This document shows positions 1 through 9,300 of a stretch of DNA of 64,000 nucleotides, in pieces. Origin of the DNA: Spirochaetia bacterium (GTDB lineage: Bacteria > Spirochaetota > Spirochaetia > Treponematales > Treponemataceae); NCBI GenBank assembly GCA_900769985.1, contig CAAGIS010000115.1:24525-88524 (forward strand), in the 5' to 3' direction. Position 1 is the first letter of the stretch. The number at the start of each line of letters is the position of its first letter. The notes under the pieces are model-generated. The model was not told the origin of the DNA. It did no database searches and saw nothing but the letters and a program-made list of their open reading frames with translations. Made by a program: the position numbers and the translations under genes.

Positions 1-112
1 TTTATAATCGGAATAATCTGCACATTTATTAAAAATTTGCATTTTTTACTGATTATATCAATAGCAGAAGTCATCATCAAAAATTTTATTTTCAGGTAAT
101 TTTAAAAAAGTC

Positions 113-2065
113 CTACAGTAAGTTCAGGATATTGTCAATTTCTGCTGAACGTAACAAAGCTGGCATTCTGTTCTGAAAAACCTCTTTTTCTTCTGAAGTA
201 TTTTTTTCTTTCAGTTCATACAAAAAAAGTTCCTGATTTTCTGCCGTTTCTATCGAATTCTGATAAATCGGCATTTTGTATTTATCATTATCAATGGCAT
301 CAATTACAGGCTGCGAAACCAAAAACGGCACACCAAATTTGAGCGCAACGGCAACGATTTTATAAACAGCATCAACACCATCGCCAATCATTATCGTATT
401 AAGACTTGTCTGTTCGCCGACAGTTCCAATAACGACCTCTCCGTTATGAATTCCTGCACCAAACATTACGCAAGGCTCGCCAAATTTGCAAAGAACGTTA
501 TTCAACTGCCTGATTCCGTGCATAATTTCTTTGGCACATTTTACCGCATCTTCTGCAGATTTATCAAAAACCGCAATACAGCCGCGTCCAAAGCAACTGG
601 AAATAATTCCGTTGTTTTTATCAACACAATCGCATATAATTTTTATAAATTTACTGCAAGTTTCAAACTCATATCTTGCCTGAATTTTTTCTCCGTTAGG
701 CGAAATTACAACAAGCTGAACATACATCACCGTCATCTTTCGCTTTGTACAATCACCAAGATGAACGTCTTTTATCTCATCATTTATCAGCCGTATAAAA
801 TCAGAATAAAAAAATTTAAGACTCGCTTCGTTACTGTTTTCAAGTTCAATTTTTGCCTTCCGCGCATTATGAAAAATCGCCTGCTGAACATAAGCAAGAT
901 AAACGACATCAAACAAAATAAATACGATTGTACCGATTTGACTGAACAAAATAATATTTTCCGGCGTAAAAGACGAAAAGAACGCATCAAAAAAATAACC
1001 TGTATCTATAATCACAAAAAACAGGCAGTAAACTCCAAACTGAATCTGCTTTGTTGCAAAAGAAAATGCCATTCTGTAAATTCGATAAATGTAAAAAAGG
1101 AAGTCTACAAAAATAAGAAGAACAATTATATAATTCGTATATTTTATAGGAAATGTGCAGAAAATTATTCCGAACGAAGAAAAAATACCAAAAATGATTT
1201 TATCCAAAAGCAAAAGCTTATTCGTAGAAAATTTGTCCTTCATCGCCAGAACAGAAAACAGCTGCGGCAGCATCCACGGACAGATACATTCAAGTACCGT
1301 TATAAACGAATACGGAATTTCTTGAAATTCCCACGACAAAATACTTCCGTTAAAAGACAGCAAGTTGCAGATAATCGCAATGAACACAAAACCAAAAATC
1401 AAGTTTGCATTTGAAGTTCTGTCACCAAAATATATCGAAAAATGAATAATACTCAAAAACAACGATGCGCCAAGCAAAAAAGAAATTAAAATAATTATCG
1501 AGCGAAAATGCCGCGTTATGACCTCTTCTTCTGCAAACAAAATCGAAGACGTAATTCCTGATTCATGATTAAAAAAACTTGCCACCTGAACAACCAGTTC
1601 TATCGAACCGATTGAATCCGACTCAAGAAAAGCATAAACAGGTCTTTCGCATGGTTTGAAATTTTTTTCATCTGATGAATAAGTACCAAACGAAGCAACT
1701 TTTTCTCCGTTACAAAAAAAGTTGGCAGCCGTTGCAGGTGATTTGCGCGAAAAAATAGCGTATTTCGTAGACGGCTTTAACCCGACAATTTTTATCCTGT
1801 AGCATGCAATGTCAGACTGAAAATTCTTTTTTGCTTCTATTCGCCACGATCCCGGAACTTTTATAAATGCCATATCATACTGTTCGCGGTTAAAAGTCTG
1901 GAATTCCTGACCCGGATAAAATTCCCACATTCCGTTAAGCTTGATTGTTTCTTTTTCAAGTATTTCAGAATTATCTAGACGGACAACTCCATTCCAGATA
2001 TCATATGCAAAAAGTGGAATAACTGCAAAAACTAAAACTGCAAAAAAACTGACAATCTTCTTCAC
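113..2065 (-). CDS. 7TM sensor protein with degenerate class III cyclase domain
   Basis: A 650-residue membrane protein with a signal peptide (about residues 1-20), an extracytoplasmic beta-rich domain to about 185, a block of about seven membrane helices (about 185-395) and a C-terminal region resembling class III adenylate/guanylate cyclases. The layout matches the 7TMR-DISM family, in which an outer ligand-binding domain signals through seven helices to an inner output domain. The cyclase fold is recognisable from GAGIHNGEVVIGTVG. The segment that should carry the first metal-binding Asp reads MYVQLVVIS, and the second metal position is FGRGCIAVF, so both catalytic aspartates appear absent. 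It may bind nucleotide or act only as a dimer partner. The upstream gene overlaps its start by 4 bp, so the two are co-transcribed and translationally coupled. Ligand unknown. Confidence 0.8.
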   Translation of the reverse strand: MKKIVSFFAVLVFAVIPLFAYDIWNGVVRLDNSEILEKETIKLNGMWEFYPGQEFQTFNREQYDMAFIKVPGSWRIEAKKNFQSDIACYRIKIVGLKPSTKYAIFSRKSPATAANFFCNGEKVASFGTYSSDEKNFKPCERPVYAFLESDSIGSIELVVQVASFFNHESGITSSILFAEEEVITRHFRSIIILISFLLGASLFLSIIHFSIYFGDRTSNANLIFGFVFIAIICNLLSFNGSILSWEFQEIPYSFITVLECICPWMLPQLFSVLAMKDKFSTNKLLLLDKIIFGIFSSFGIIFCTFPIKYTNYIIVLLIFVDFLFYIYRIYRMAFSFATKQIQFGVYCLFFVIIDTGYFFDAFFSSFTPENIILFSQIGTIVFILFDVVYLAYVQQAIFHNARKAKIELENSNEASLKFFYSDFIRLINDEIKDVHLGDCTKRKMTVMYVQLVVISPNGEKIQARYEFETCSKFIKIICDCVDKNNGIISSCFGRGCIAVFDKSAEDAVKCAKEIMHGIRQLNNVLCKFGEPCVMFGAGIHNGEVVIGTVGEQTSLNTIMIGDGVDAVYKIVAVALKFGVPFLVSQPVIDAIDNDKYKMPIYQNSIETAENQELFLYELKEKNTSEEKEVFQNRMPALLRSAEIDNILNLL

Positions 2066-3966
2066 ACTCTTTCCTCTACTGAAAATTTATTATTATCAAA
2101 CGGAATCATTTTATAAACCAATGAATTATTGCCGTTAATATCCGCCAGAACTCCCTCAAAAAGACAGCCTGTAAAACTGCGGCAATAAACAAGCGCATCT
2201 TCGGAAATAAGCATATCAGACTCAATGTCTTTGTTTTTTGAACATATCAAAAGCGCCTGTACAAGCACATCTGAACATGCAACGGAACTCATATTCTTGC
2301 TGTTCCCCATAAAACCGACAGCAACTTTTCCGCAGTGAATCCCAATCTGAATTTTTGGCAAAACTGATATTTTATTATTATAATTCAACAAAACACTTTT
2401 TGTCCTCTTCTGAATTTCCAGCGCACACCGGCACACAGCATCAGTATGCTCAGGAAAAATTATAACAACACCAAAATTCAAATATGCCGAAATAAAACCA
2501 CCGTTTTCACTAACGACATTTGCAATATTCTCATAATACTTTGAAAGCATATAAAACTTTCCTTCTTTACTAAAAATACTTTCAAGACTCTCAAAATTAC
2601 GTATATCAGCTATCAAAATCATCGCTTCACAAGTCGAGTTATCACCTGGCTCAATTTCTTTTGATTTTTCAACTTGCAGACAATTTATAACCTGCTTCGG
2701 AATAAACCGCGTATAAGAAAGGTTAAGACTCTCGTAAACATTGAGCATTTTTCTTATTCTGTCAGATTCAAAATCACGCTTAATTCCTGCAAGCATAGTC
2801 TGCGTAAAAGCAAAAAGCATTATCGACAGCTTGAATAGCGTAACACCTTTGTTTCCTTCAGGTCTCGACTGAGCAAAAACAAGTCCGTATGCTGCACTCA
2901 AAAGCATTGCAATAATTATAAAAATATTAAGTGAATAAATATAATCCGGCTCTTTTTTATTCTTCTGGATAATGCAGCAAAGATAAATCGACATTATATA
3001 AAGCGCAAGCATAAAATAACCAATAATATTGCTTACAACTGGCATCGGCAAAACGGCTATCAATAACGGAATCAAAAAATCAATGATTATGGCGACTATG
3101 TTCCATTTAAATTTAATGCCGTATAAATTTACCGCATACAGATTATATAATGGAATAATAAGCGCAAGCGAAGTCAGCGTAATTTTAAAAGCAAGTGCAA
3201 TTTTTATTTCTACAAGAAAATATCCGATTAACGAAAAATCAAGCGAACAGACAACAACAATCAAATCAAGACAAAGCAGAATAAGAAATAAAAGCATTTT
3301 CTGATTACTGTTCAAAATAAAAATCAAAAGATTATAAAACGCAAGCAGAAGAAGAACACCGGCAATCAAAATTTCAAAAGCAATCTGTTTGAGCATATAC
3401 TGTTTCATAAAATGCTCTTCTGCAAATTTCGGCACTAAAAGAATTCCACCGCGCGAAAGCTCATGATTTGAAACATGAAAGACAAAATCAAGAATTCCGT
3501 TTTTATCAGACATAAAACTGACGAGAGTATAATTACGGTTTGCTTTTTTTCCTTTGTTTTCTGCTGAAAGTGTATTGCAGTTATAAACCTGTTTACCATT
3601 TACATATAAATCTGCACAAGTATAAATGCTTTTGTAAAGTGTAATTGCATACATCGTTTCAGGCTTTAAATTTTGTACGCGGCAATGATATGTCGCAAAA
3701 CCTTTTTTTGATTCTATTTCATAAGGCAGCGAAACCTGCTTGCCGTCAAACCAATCAAGATTTATATCAACAGTCCTATCGTTTTCATAAAAAACAACAG
3801 GACTAAGAAACTTACTTTCAAAAAAATCCCATTTGCAATTCAACAAAACATAATGATTTTCAGGATATAAAGAATTTTCTACAAAAATTTCCGATTTTTC
3901 AGTTTGAGAAAATAATAAAAAAGATATAAATAATAAATTTATAAAAAGTAAAATTTTTCGTTTCAT
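2062..3966 (-). CDS. 7TM sensor protein with cyclase-like domain (paralogue)
   Basis: A 634-residue paralogue of the following gene, with the same order: signal peptide (about 1-20), extracytoplasmic domain (about 21-190), seven-helix block (about 190-400) and cyclase-like domain (about 440-620). The first metal-binding motif is present (LIADIRNF). The second position, usually GDG followed by a hydrophobic strand and Phe, reads LNFGVVIIF, with Asn in place of Asp. The pair may form a heterodimer, or both may be inactive sensors. It is first in a two-gene operon and its stop overlaps the next start (ATGA). The start is the ATG after an AT-rich leader without a clear ribosome binding site. Substrate and function are not known; the family assignment is from layout and motifs. 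Confidence 0.8.
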   Translation of the reverse strand: MKRKILLFINLLFISFLLFSQTEKSEIFVENSLYPENHYVLLNCKWDFFESKFLSPVVFYENDRTVDINLDWFDGKQVSLPYEIESKKGFATYHCRVQNLKPETMYAITLYKSIYTCADLYVNGKQVYNCNTLSAENKGKKANRNYTLVSFMSDKNGILDFVFHVSNHELSRGGILLVPKFAEEHFMKQYMLKQIAFEILIAGVLLLLAFYNLLIFILNSNQKMLLFLILLCLDLIVVVCSLDFSLIGYFLVEIKIALAFKITLTSLALIIPLYNLYAVNLYGIKFKWNIVAIIIDFLIPLLIAVLPMPVVSNIIGYFMLALYIMSIYLCCIIQKNKKEPDYIYSLNIFIIIAMLLSAAYGLVFAQSRPEGNKGVTLFKLSIMLFAFTQTMLAGIKRDFESDRIRKMLNVYESLNLSYTRFIPKQVINCLQVEKSKEIEPGDNSTCEAMILIADIRNFESLESIFSKEGKFYMLSKYYENIANVVSENGGFISAYLNFGVVIIFPEHTDAVCRCALEIQKRTKSVLLNYNNKISVLPKIQIGIHCGKVAVGFMGNSKNMSSVACSDVLVQALLICSKNKDIESDMLISEDALVYCRSFTGCLFEGVLADINGNNSLVYKMIPFDNNKFSVEERV

Positions 3967-4072
3967 TTATATTAATTTATTATAACTCAAAATTCCTATT
4001 CGTGCATTCTTTTTAAACATTATTGTGCAACATTATTGTACAAGTTCTTGTATTTTCTATAAACAATTCATC

Positions 4073-5029
4073 TTATTTTACAAACTGAGTCAACTCGGGG
4101 TGATATTCAAAGTGCATATTATCCCAAACCGCCCAGTTGCCGCCCCAGATAAAGCCTTCTTCCAAAAAAATCCCGATAACTTCTTTCGGCGGCATCCAGC
4201 GCTCGGAAAGCGGAATCAGCATCCAGTTCTGGTTGCCTTTGTTTTTTTCAAATCCCCAGTAAATTATTTTTTTACCCCAGCGCTTAGGAAGAATATCTAT
4301 TGCAATTCCGTGACTATGAAAAGAACGCGTATTTGAATCCCGAATTTCGCGCCAGTTATACGATTCGCAGCTGTAAAGTTCTTCAAGAAAATTCTTAACA
4401 TCTTTGTTTTTCTGACTTAAAGAATTTATTTTTTCTTCAACGCGTTTAAGCGGTTCCTTTAAATATTCGTGAACGTTTACATTCCTGTTTAAAAATTGAA
4501 TTTGCTTAATATGCTGCTCAGTTGATTTTCTGGTAGAAGTATCATAAATCGCATTAAAAATATATTTTGACGACACTTTACCGTTTTTTCGGTTTTCACT
4601 TGAACCAAAGTTTTTAATCCGTTCTGCTTGCTCTTTAGAAAAAGTTGCCGGATCAAGTATTTCATTTTTATAAGGAGTAATGACACGCCAGTATTTGTCC
4701 TTATTTTCAAGTTCCGATTCAGGCAGGTAAAGTCCGCCCGCCCAATAAAAAATCTGCGACTTCCCGTAATTCGTCACCTTAATAAGCCAGTCTTTTTTTT
4801 CTTTGCTGTAATCAAGCGCAAACTGAACGTCAGGATATGCTTTCTGCCAGATTTTTATTTCTTCTTTTACAGAAAGATTTGTTACTGACCAGGGCGGTTC
4901 ATTTTCCTGTTTTTCTTTGTTTTTTACTTCATGCTGAATTTTGTCAGGCTCATTTTTCGATTCATCTTTTCCCAGCATCAAAAAACAAACCTGACAAATA
5001 ATAACAGCCGTTAATAATTTCTTTTTCAT
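4073..5029 (-). CDS. M15-family D-Ala-D-Ala carboxypeptidase-like zinc peptidase
   Basis: A 318-residue exported protein: basic start and hydrophobic stretch (residues 1-20), a charged linker, then a C-terminal M15 peptidase domain. The zinc motif SxHxxGxxxD is visible as SFHSHGIAID (ligands about H238 and D245), with the third ligand and its acidic partner in WDNMHFEY (about H306). Family members cut peptidoglycan stem peptides or D-Ala-D-Ala bonds, so a periplasmic role in wall remodelling or recycling is likely. The N-terminal 200 residues are unlike compact VanY enzymes and may be a targeting or substrate-binding region. The gene lies 3 bp downstream of the IMP cyclohydrolase gene and is probably co-transcribed with it, without an obvious functional link. 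Confidence 0.8.
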   Translation of the reverse strand: MKKKLLTAVIICQVCFLMLGKDESKNEPDKIQHEVKNKEKQENEPPWSVTNLSVKEEIKIWQKAYPDVQFALDYSKEKKDWLIKVTNYGKSQIFYWAGGLYLPESELENKDKYWRVITPYKNEILDPATFSKEQAERIKNFGSSENRKNGKVSSKYIFNAIYDTSTRKSTEQHIKQIQFLNRNVNVHEYLKEPLKRVEEKINSLSQKNKDVKNFLEELYSCESYNWREIRDSNTRSFHSHGIAIDILPKRWGKKIIYWGFEKNKGNQNWMLIPLSERWMPPKEVIGIFLEEGFIWGGNWAVWDNMHFEYHPELTQFVK

Positions 5030-5032
5030 AAA

Positions 5033-5746
5033 TTATTTATTTTTATTTACAATCCTTGTTTCTGTTTTGCCTGTTGAAATTTCAATGTATCTTACAAAAA
5101 GAGAAACTTTATTTTCACTGTTCAGGCTGTTCCAGATTGAATCTGTAAGTTCGTCAATATTACCTTTTAATTCTACAGGTGTAGGTTCGCCTTCATAACT
5201 CGGCAGTGGATTTCCGTCCTTTACATAAGTATGAATGAACCGTCCGATTCCAGCTTTTGGATTTTCATAAGAAAAAACATAACGGTTACAGCCCGAATCA
5301 TCACCATTATCGCTTTTTAAAATCGAAAGTGAAATTGCGTACTTTCCGTTTTCAATTTCCATCAATCCAGAAATTCTCGGCGTAAAATTAGGAGAATCAG
5401 GTTCAAATTCCCTGCACCGCAATGACTGCTCAAATGTCAGTCCTTTTTTCATTCCGTCGTAAACAGTGTCTGTCTGGTCACCGTTTGTTACAATCGTCTT
5501 GTTATCCAATACGCGCACAGGTGCATAAATAATAAGACTCGGATCTTTTAACTTTGCAGGGTCAAAAGCCTGTGTCCTGATTCCTTCACCGTCTTCGACA
5601 AAAACACGATTGCGACTGTTTTCGCTGCGCCCCATAATAAAATATGCGGCTATTGCTTTTGTTCCGTCTTCTGAACGTCCTAAAATAATTCCGCGTCCAG
5701 GATATTCATTATTCTCAAGTTCTGATTTTATTGAAACAGTTTTCAT
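5033..5746 (-). CDS. IMP cyclohydrolase (PurO-type family)
   Basis: A 237-residue cytosolic protein matching the IMP cyclohydrolase-like family (PF07826). The N-terminal signature of a YPGRGIILGRS-type strand followed by AYFIMGRSENSRNRVF is clear. Family members close the ring of FAICAR to IMP, the last step of purine synthesis, as a stand-alone alternative to the C-terminal activity of bifunctional PurH. The length fits the bacterial branch. No other purine gene is in the window, so the pathway must be completed elsewhere. A strong terminator separates it from ppdK, and the M15 peptidase follows after 3 bp. Confidence 0.8.
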   Translation of the reverse strand: MKTVSIKSELENNEYPGRGIILGRSEDGTKAIAAYFIMGRSENSRNRVFVEDGEGIRTQAFDPAKLKDPSLIIYAPVRVLDNKTIVTNGDQTDTVYDGMKKGLTFEQSLRCREFEPDSPNFTPRISGLMEIENGKYAISLSILKSDNGDDSGCNRYVFSYENPKAGIGRFIHTYVKDGNPLPSYEGEPTPVELKGNIDELTDSIWNSLNSENKVSLFVRYIEISTGKTETRIVNKNK

Positions 5747-5761
5747 TTTTTTCCCTGAAAC

Positions 5762-5798
5762 AAAAAAGGTCTGTCGAAAATACGGCAGACCTTTTTTT
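5762..5798 (-). terminator. Rho-independent terminator after ppdK
   Basis: An inverted repeat with arms AAAGGTCTG and CAGACCTTT (plus an inner CG/CG pair) and a short AT loop. It is followed by a T-run read on the minus strand and preceded by an A-run, so it could work in both directions. It lies just downstream of ppdK and upstream of the IMP cyclohydrolase start. Confidence 0.85.
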
Positions 5799-5813
5799 AT
5801 AGTTATTTAACTA

Positions 5814-8651
5814 TTATTTTTTTGTTGTTTTTTTAGCTGCTGGCTTTTTTGCTACTGGAGCTTTCTTTTCTGCTGTTTTAGCAACAGGAGCTTTTTTTGC
5901 AGCTGCTGGTTTCTTTGCAGCAGGCTTCTTAGCAGGAGCTTTCTTTGCAGCAGGTTTTTTAGCTGCTTTGTCAGCAAGTACTGCCTGTGCAGCAGCAAGA
6001 CGTGCGATAGGAACACGGAACGGAGAACAAGAAACATAGTTAAGTCCTGCTTCATAACAGAATTTAATAGATTCCGGATCACCACCATGTTCACCACAAA
6101 TACCACAATGGAAGTCAGGTTTTACGCTGCGTGCTTTTTCAACTGCCATCTTGATGAGTGCACCAACACCATTCTTGTCGAGTGTCTTGAACGGATCATC
6201 TTCAAGAATATTGCGTGAATAGTATGCATCAAGGAATTTAGCAGCATCATCACGGCTGTAACCAAATGTCATCTGTGTAAGGTCATTTGTACCAAAGCTA
6301 TAGAAGTCAGCACTCTTAACAACCTGATCAGAGAGAAGAGCAGCACGAGGAATTTCAATCATTGTACCGATGTTAACATTAACTTTAACACCTTTTTCTT
6401 TCTGAACGCGAGCAATAACAGCTTCACATTCTGAACGGATTGTTGCCAATTCGTTTGGTTCACCAACGATAGGAATCATGATATTCGGCTGGCATTTAAT
6501 TCCTGCTTTCTGACATTCAATAGCTGCAAGAACAACAGCTTCTGTCTGCATTTCAAAAATTTCAGGATATGTAATTGCAAGACGGCATCCGCGATGACCC
6601 ATCATCGGGTTAGATTCGTGAAGTGCATTGAATCTTGCTTCAAGTGTAGAAGCATCAACTTTTACACCCTGATCTTTAAGAATTTTTACTACTTCGTTAA
6701 GGCTTGCCTTGTCTTTTGGAGTAAACTCATGAAGAGGTGGGTCAAGGAAGCGAATAATTACAGGATGACCTTTCATAGCCTTAAAAATTCCAACAAAGTC
6801 TTTCTTCTGAAGTGGAAGAATATCAGCAAGTGCTTTTTCGCGAATTTCTTTTGTATCAGAAGCAATCATTGCCTGGAAATAAGGAAGTTTTGCAGGATCA
6901 AAGAACATATGTTCTGTACGGCAAAGACCGATTCCTTCAGCTCCGAATCTAAATGCATTTTCTGCATCAACAGGCTGGTCACCATTAGCACGAACGCCAA
7001 ATCCTTTGATTTTTGCGCCAACTGACGGTGTACGAACTGAGTTGTTGCGGATTTCATCACACCAACCGAGGAATGTATCAAGTTCTTTAGAAAGAGTTGC
7101 AGGTTCTGTTGTTACCTGTCCTGCATATACAAATCCTGTTGAGCCATCAATAGAAAGGTAATCACCTTCTTTATATTTTTTACCATCAATGCTGATTGTC
7201 TTTGAATCAAGGAATTTGATGGCTTCAACACCGCAGACACAAGGAGTTCCCATACCGCGAGCTACTACGGCAGCGTGAGAAGTACGTCCACCAGTTGCAG
7301 TCAAAATACCCTGAGAAGCAACCATTCCGGCAATGTCATCTGGAGAAGTTTCTTTGCGAACCAAAAGAACTTTCTTTCCTGCTTTGTTCCATTCTTCTGC
7401 TTCTGCAGCTGTAAATACAATCTGACCACAAGCAGCACCAGGAGATGCGTTAAGACCAGATGCAACTTTTACTGCATTTGCAAGAGCTGCTTTGTTGAAA
7501 GTAGGGTGCAAAAGCTGGTCGATGTGCTGTGGTTCAACACGGTTGATAGCCATTTCTTTTGTAATAAGTTTTTCAGCTACCATGTCTACAGCCATCTTAA
7601 CGGCAGCAGCACCTGTACGTTTACCGTTGCGGCACTGGAGCATATAAAGTTTACCCTGCTGGATAGTAAATTCCATATCCTGCATGTCTTTATAATGTTT
7701 TTCAAGATTATTGCGGATTTTTACGAGTTCAGCATAAATTTTTGGATTTTCTTTTTCAAGTTCAACCATATCTTTTGGTGTACGGATACCTGCAACAACG
7801 TCTTCACCCTGTGCATTAATAAGGTATTCACCATAGAACTTGTTTTCACCTGTAGAAGCGTTACGGCTGAAACATACACCAGTACCAGAGTCATTACCCA
7901 TGTTACCGAATACCATTGCCATAACAGTTACAGCTGTTCCTTTAAGTCCTTTGATTGCATTCAATTCGCGATATTTAATGGCACGTGGATTCATCCATGA
8001 ACCAAATACTGCATCGATAGCATGCCACATCTGTTTTACAGGATCCTGAGGGAAATCAGTACCAGTAGATTTTTTGTAAAGAACTTTGTACTTAGCTACG
8101 ATTTCCTGCAATTCAGCAGTATCGAGTTCTGTATCAAGTTTTTTTCCTTTGTGTGATTTTACTTCGTCGATGATTTCTTCAAATTTGTCATGATCAACAC
8201 CCATTGCAACATCACCGAACATCTGAATAAAGCGGCGGTATGCATCCCATGCAAAACGAGGGTTGTCAGTTTTCTTTGCAAGACCTTCTACTGATTTGTC
8301 GTTAAGACCGAGGTTGAGGATTGTATCCATCATACCAGGCATTGATACTGCAGCACCTGAGCGAACAGATACCAAGAGAGGATCGTTAGGATCGCCAAGC
8401 TTTTTACCAAAAGCTTTTTCCAATTTTGCAAGATTCTTTGCAACAGCGTCTTTAAGACCTTCTGGGTATTTTCTGTTGTTGTCATAAAACATCTTACAAA
8501 CATCTGTTGAAATTGTAAATCCAGGAGGAACTGGAACGCCAATGTTTGTCATTTCAGCAAGGTTAGCGCCTTTTCCACCAAGTTCGGCACGCATGTCAGC
8601 GTTACCTTCAGCTTTTCCGTTTCCGAAAAAGTAAACTAATTTGTTTGCCAT
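5814..8651 (-). CDS. ppdK: Pyruvate, phosphate dikinase with histone-like C-terminal tail
   Basis: A 945-residue enzyme that interconverts pyruvate, ATP and phosphate with phosphoenolpyruvate, AMP and pyrophosphate; in anaerobes it often runs toward ATP formation. The N-terminal ATP-grasp domain (about 1-340) includes GGKGANLAEM. The swivelling domain has the phosphorylated His in GGRTSHAAVVARGMGTP (about 450-470). The C-terminal PEP domain has the catalytic Cys in HCGICGEHGGDP. The canonical protein ends near residue 893. A further 51 residues (about 895-945) consist almost only of Lys, Ala and Pro in units like KKPAAKKAP, resembling histone H1-type tails, and are not part of the enzyme fold. 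A perfect consensus promoter and a GGAG ribosome binding site precede the start. Confidence 0.97.
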   Translation of the reverse strand: MANKLVYFFGNGKAEGNADMRAELGGKGANLAEMTNIGVPVPPGFTISTDVCKMFYDNNRKYPEGLKDAVAKNLAKLEKAFGKKLGDPNDPLLVSVRSGAAVSMPGMMDTILNLGLNDKSVEGLAKKTDNPRFAWDAYRRFIQMFGDVAMGVDHDKFEEIIDEVKSHKGKKLDTELDTAELQEIVAKYKVLYKKSTGTDFPQDPVKQMWHAIDAVFGSWMNPRAIKYRELNAIKGLKGTAVTVMAMVFGNMGNDSGTGVCFSRNASTGENKFYGEYLINAQGEDVVAGIRTPKDMVELEKENPKIYAELVKIRNNLEKHYKDMQDMEFTIQQGKLYMLQCRNGKRTGAAAVKMAVDMVAEKLITKEMAINRVEPQHIDQLLHPTFNKAALANAVKVASGLNASPGAACGQIVFTAAEAEEWNKAGKKVLLVRKETSPDDIAGMVASQGILTATGGRTSHAAVVARGMGTPCVCGVEAIKFLDSKTISIDGKKYKEGDYLSIDGSTGFVYAGQVTTEPATLSKELDTFLGWCDEIRNNSVRTPSVGAKIKGFGVRANGDQPVDAENAFRFGAEGIGLCRTEHMFFDPAKLPYFQAMIASDTKEIREKALADILPLQKKDFVGIFKAMKGHPVIIRFLDPPLHEFTPKDKASLNEVVKILKDQGVKVDASTLEARFNALHESNPMMGHRGCRLAITYPEIFEMQTEAVVLAAIECQKAGIKCQPNIMIPIVGEPNELATIRSECEAVIARVQKEKGVKVNVNIGTMIEIPRAALLSDQVVKSADFYSFGTNDLTQMTFGYSRDDAAKFLDAYYSRNILEDDPFKTLDKNGVGALIKMAVEKARSVKPDFHCGICGEHGGDPESIKFCYEAGLNYVSCSPFRVPIARLAAAQAVLADKAAKKPAAKKAPAKKPAAKKPAAAKKAPVAKTAEKKAPVAKKPAAKKTTKK

Positions 8652-8692
8652 TGATTTAACTCCGTTATAGGTTAAAGGATATGAATAATAAA

Positions 8693-8721
8693 ATTATAAA
8701 TAGAATACATTGTAGTGTCAA
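8693..8721 (-). promoter_or_regulatory. Consensus sigma-70 promoter of ppdK
   Basis: On the minus strand a perfect -35 TTGACA (8716-8721) and perfect -10 TATAAT (8693-8698) are separated by exactly 17 bp. The predicted start of transcription is about 35 nt upstream of the ppdK ATG, which has a GGAG ribosome binding site. Confidence 0.85.
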
Positions 8722-8807
8722 TGAATTCTTTATCGTCTTTTTCTATAATATGTTATTTTATATTTTAGAAGTAACTTAAAAAATGAAAATACACTGCAAA
8801 TAAAAGC

Positions 8808-9218
8808 CTACATTCCTGAAAGCTGTTCTTTTACGGTATAAAGTTTTTTCTTTAACTGCTTGACTTGATTCAGGCTGCTCATAATTTTGCTTGTCATATA
8901 AGCATCGACAAAAGCTCCATCAAAAACAAAATCTGCAAAAGTTGCAAAACCAGAAATGTTCATTTTGTAATCAACCGGAATATTAATATTGCCTAGTTCA
9001 TAACTTAGTCTCTGCAAAAGAGAATTTATTGCATCCATTGTCGTGCTTGCTTTACTAAGTTTATGATGCTTGAATAAATCTACAAAAGTTCCGCCGCCAA
9101 ATACATCAATAAAACTCCAGTTCCGCGCACTTTTAAATTGAGATTCTGCTTTTTCAACAAGTGGAATTAATTCATTGATTATATTGATTGCATTATTTAC
9201 TGCTACATTGTTATTCAT
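8808..9218 (-). CDS. Hypothetical protein with FGGG motif
   Basis: A 136-residue soluble protein with no signal peptide. It is mostly helical: a helix (about 1-35), a segment containing IDVFGGGTFVDLFKHHKL (about 38-55), a helix with Leu/Ile heptads, a second FxxFVFDGAFVD-like motif (about 92-105) that echoes the first, and a C-terminal coiled helix rich in Lys/Gln/Leu. The two related motifs suggest an internal duplication. I do not recognise a function. It is monocistronic, lying between the YD-type secreted protein and ppdK, with a perfect inverted repeat just upstream (9236-9263). Confidence 0.65.
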   Translation of the reverse strand: MNNNVAVNNAINIINELIPLVEKAESQFKSARNWSFIDVFGGGTFVDLFKHHKLSKASTTMDAINSLLQRLSYELGNINIPVDYKMNISGFATFADFVFDGAFVDAYMTSKIMSSLNQVKQLKKKLYTVKEQLSGM

Positions 9219-9235
9219 ATTTCTCTCTATTAGGA

Positions 9236-9263
9236 CATCTCTAAAATAACCAGTTTAGAGATG
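9236..9263. repeat. Perfect 10-bp inverted repeat
   Basis: Arms CATCTCTAAA (9236-9245) and TTTAGAGATG (9254-9263) with an 8-nt loop, in the gap between two minus-strand hypothetical genes. There is no T-run on either side, so it is not a classical terminator. It may be an operator for the downstream gene or an mRNA-end hairpin of the upstream one. Confidence 0.5.
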
Positions 9264-9300
9264 CCCTTGAAAACTTTAATTAGCCTGAAATAAGAAAGCT

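Noticed and set aside
1..112. Fragment of another gene at the left edge
   Set aside because: AT-rich with stops in the frames examined; no coding signal can be supported.
446..1414. Long plus-strand ORF of 322 residues
   Set aside because: It is antisense to the 7TM-cyclase gene, has a Lys/Asn/Ile-biased composition without domain pattern, and no ribosome binding site.
7275..8000. Plus-strand ORF of 241 residues inside ppdK
   Set aside because: Antisense shadow of a highly conserved enzyme; Cys/Phe/Ser-rich composition is typical of a reverse frame.
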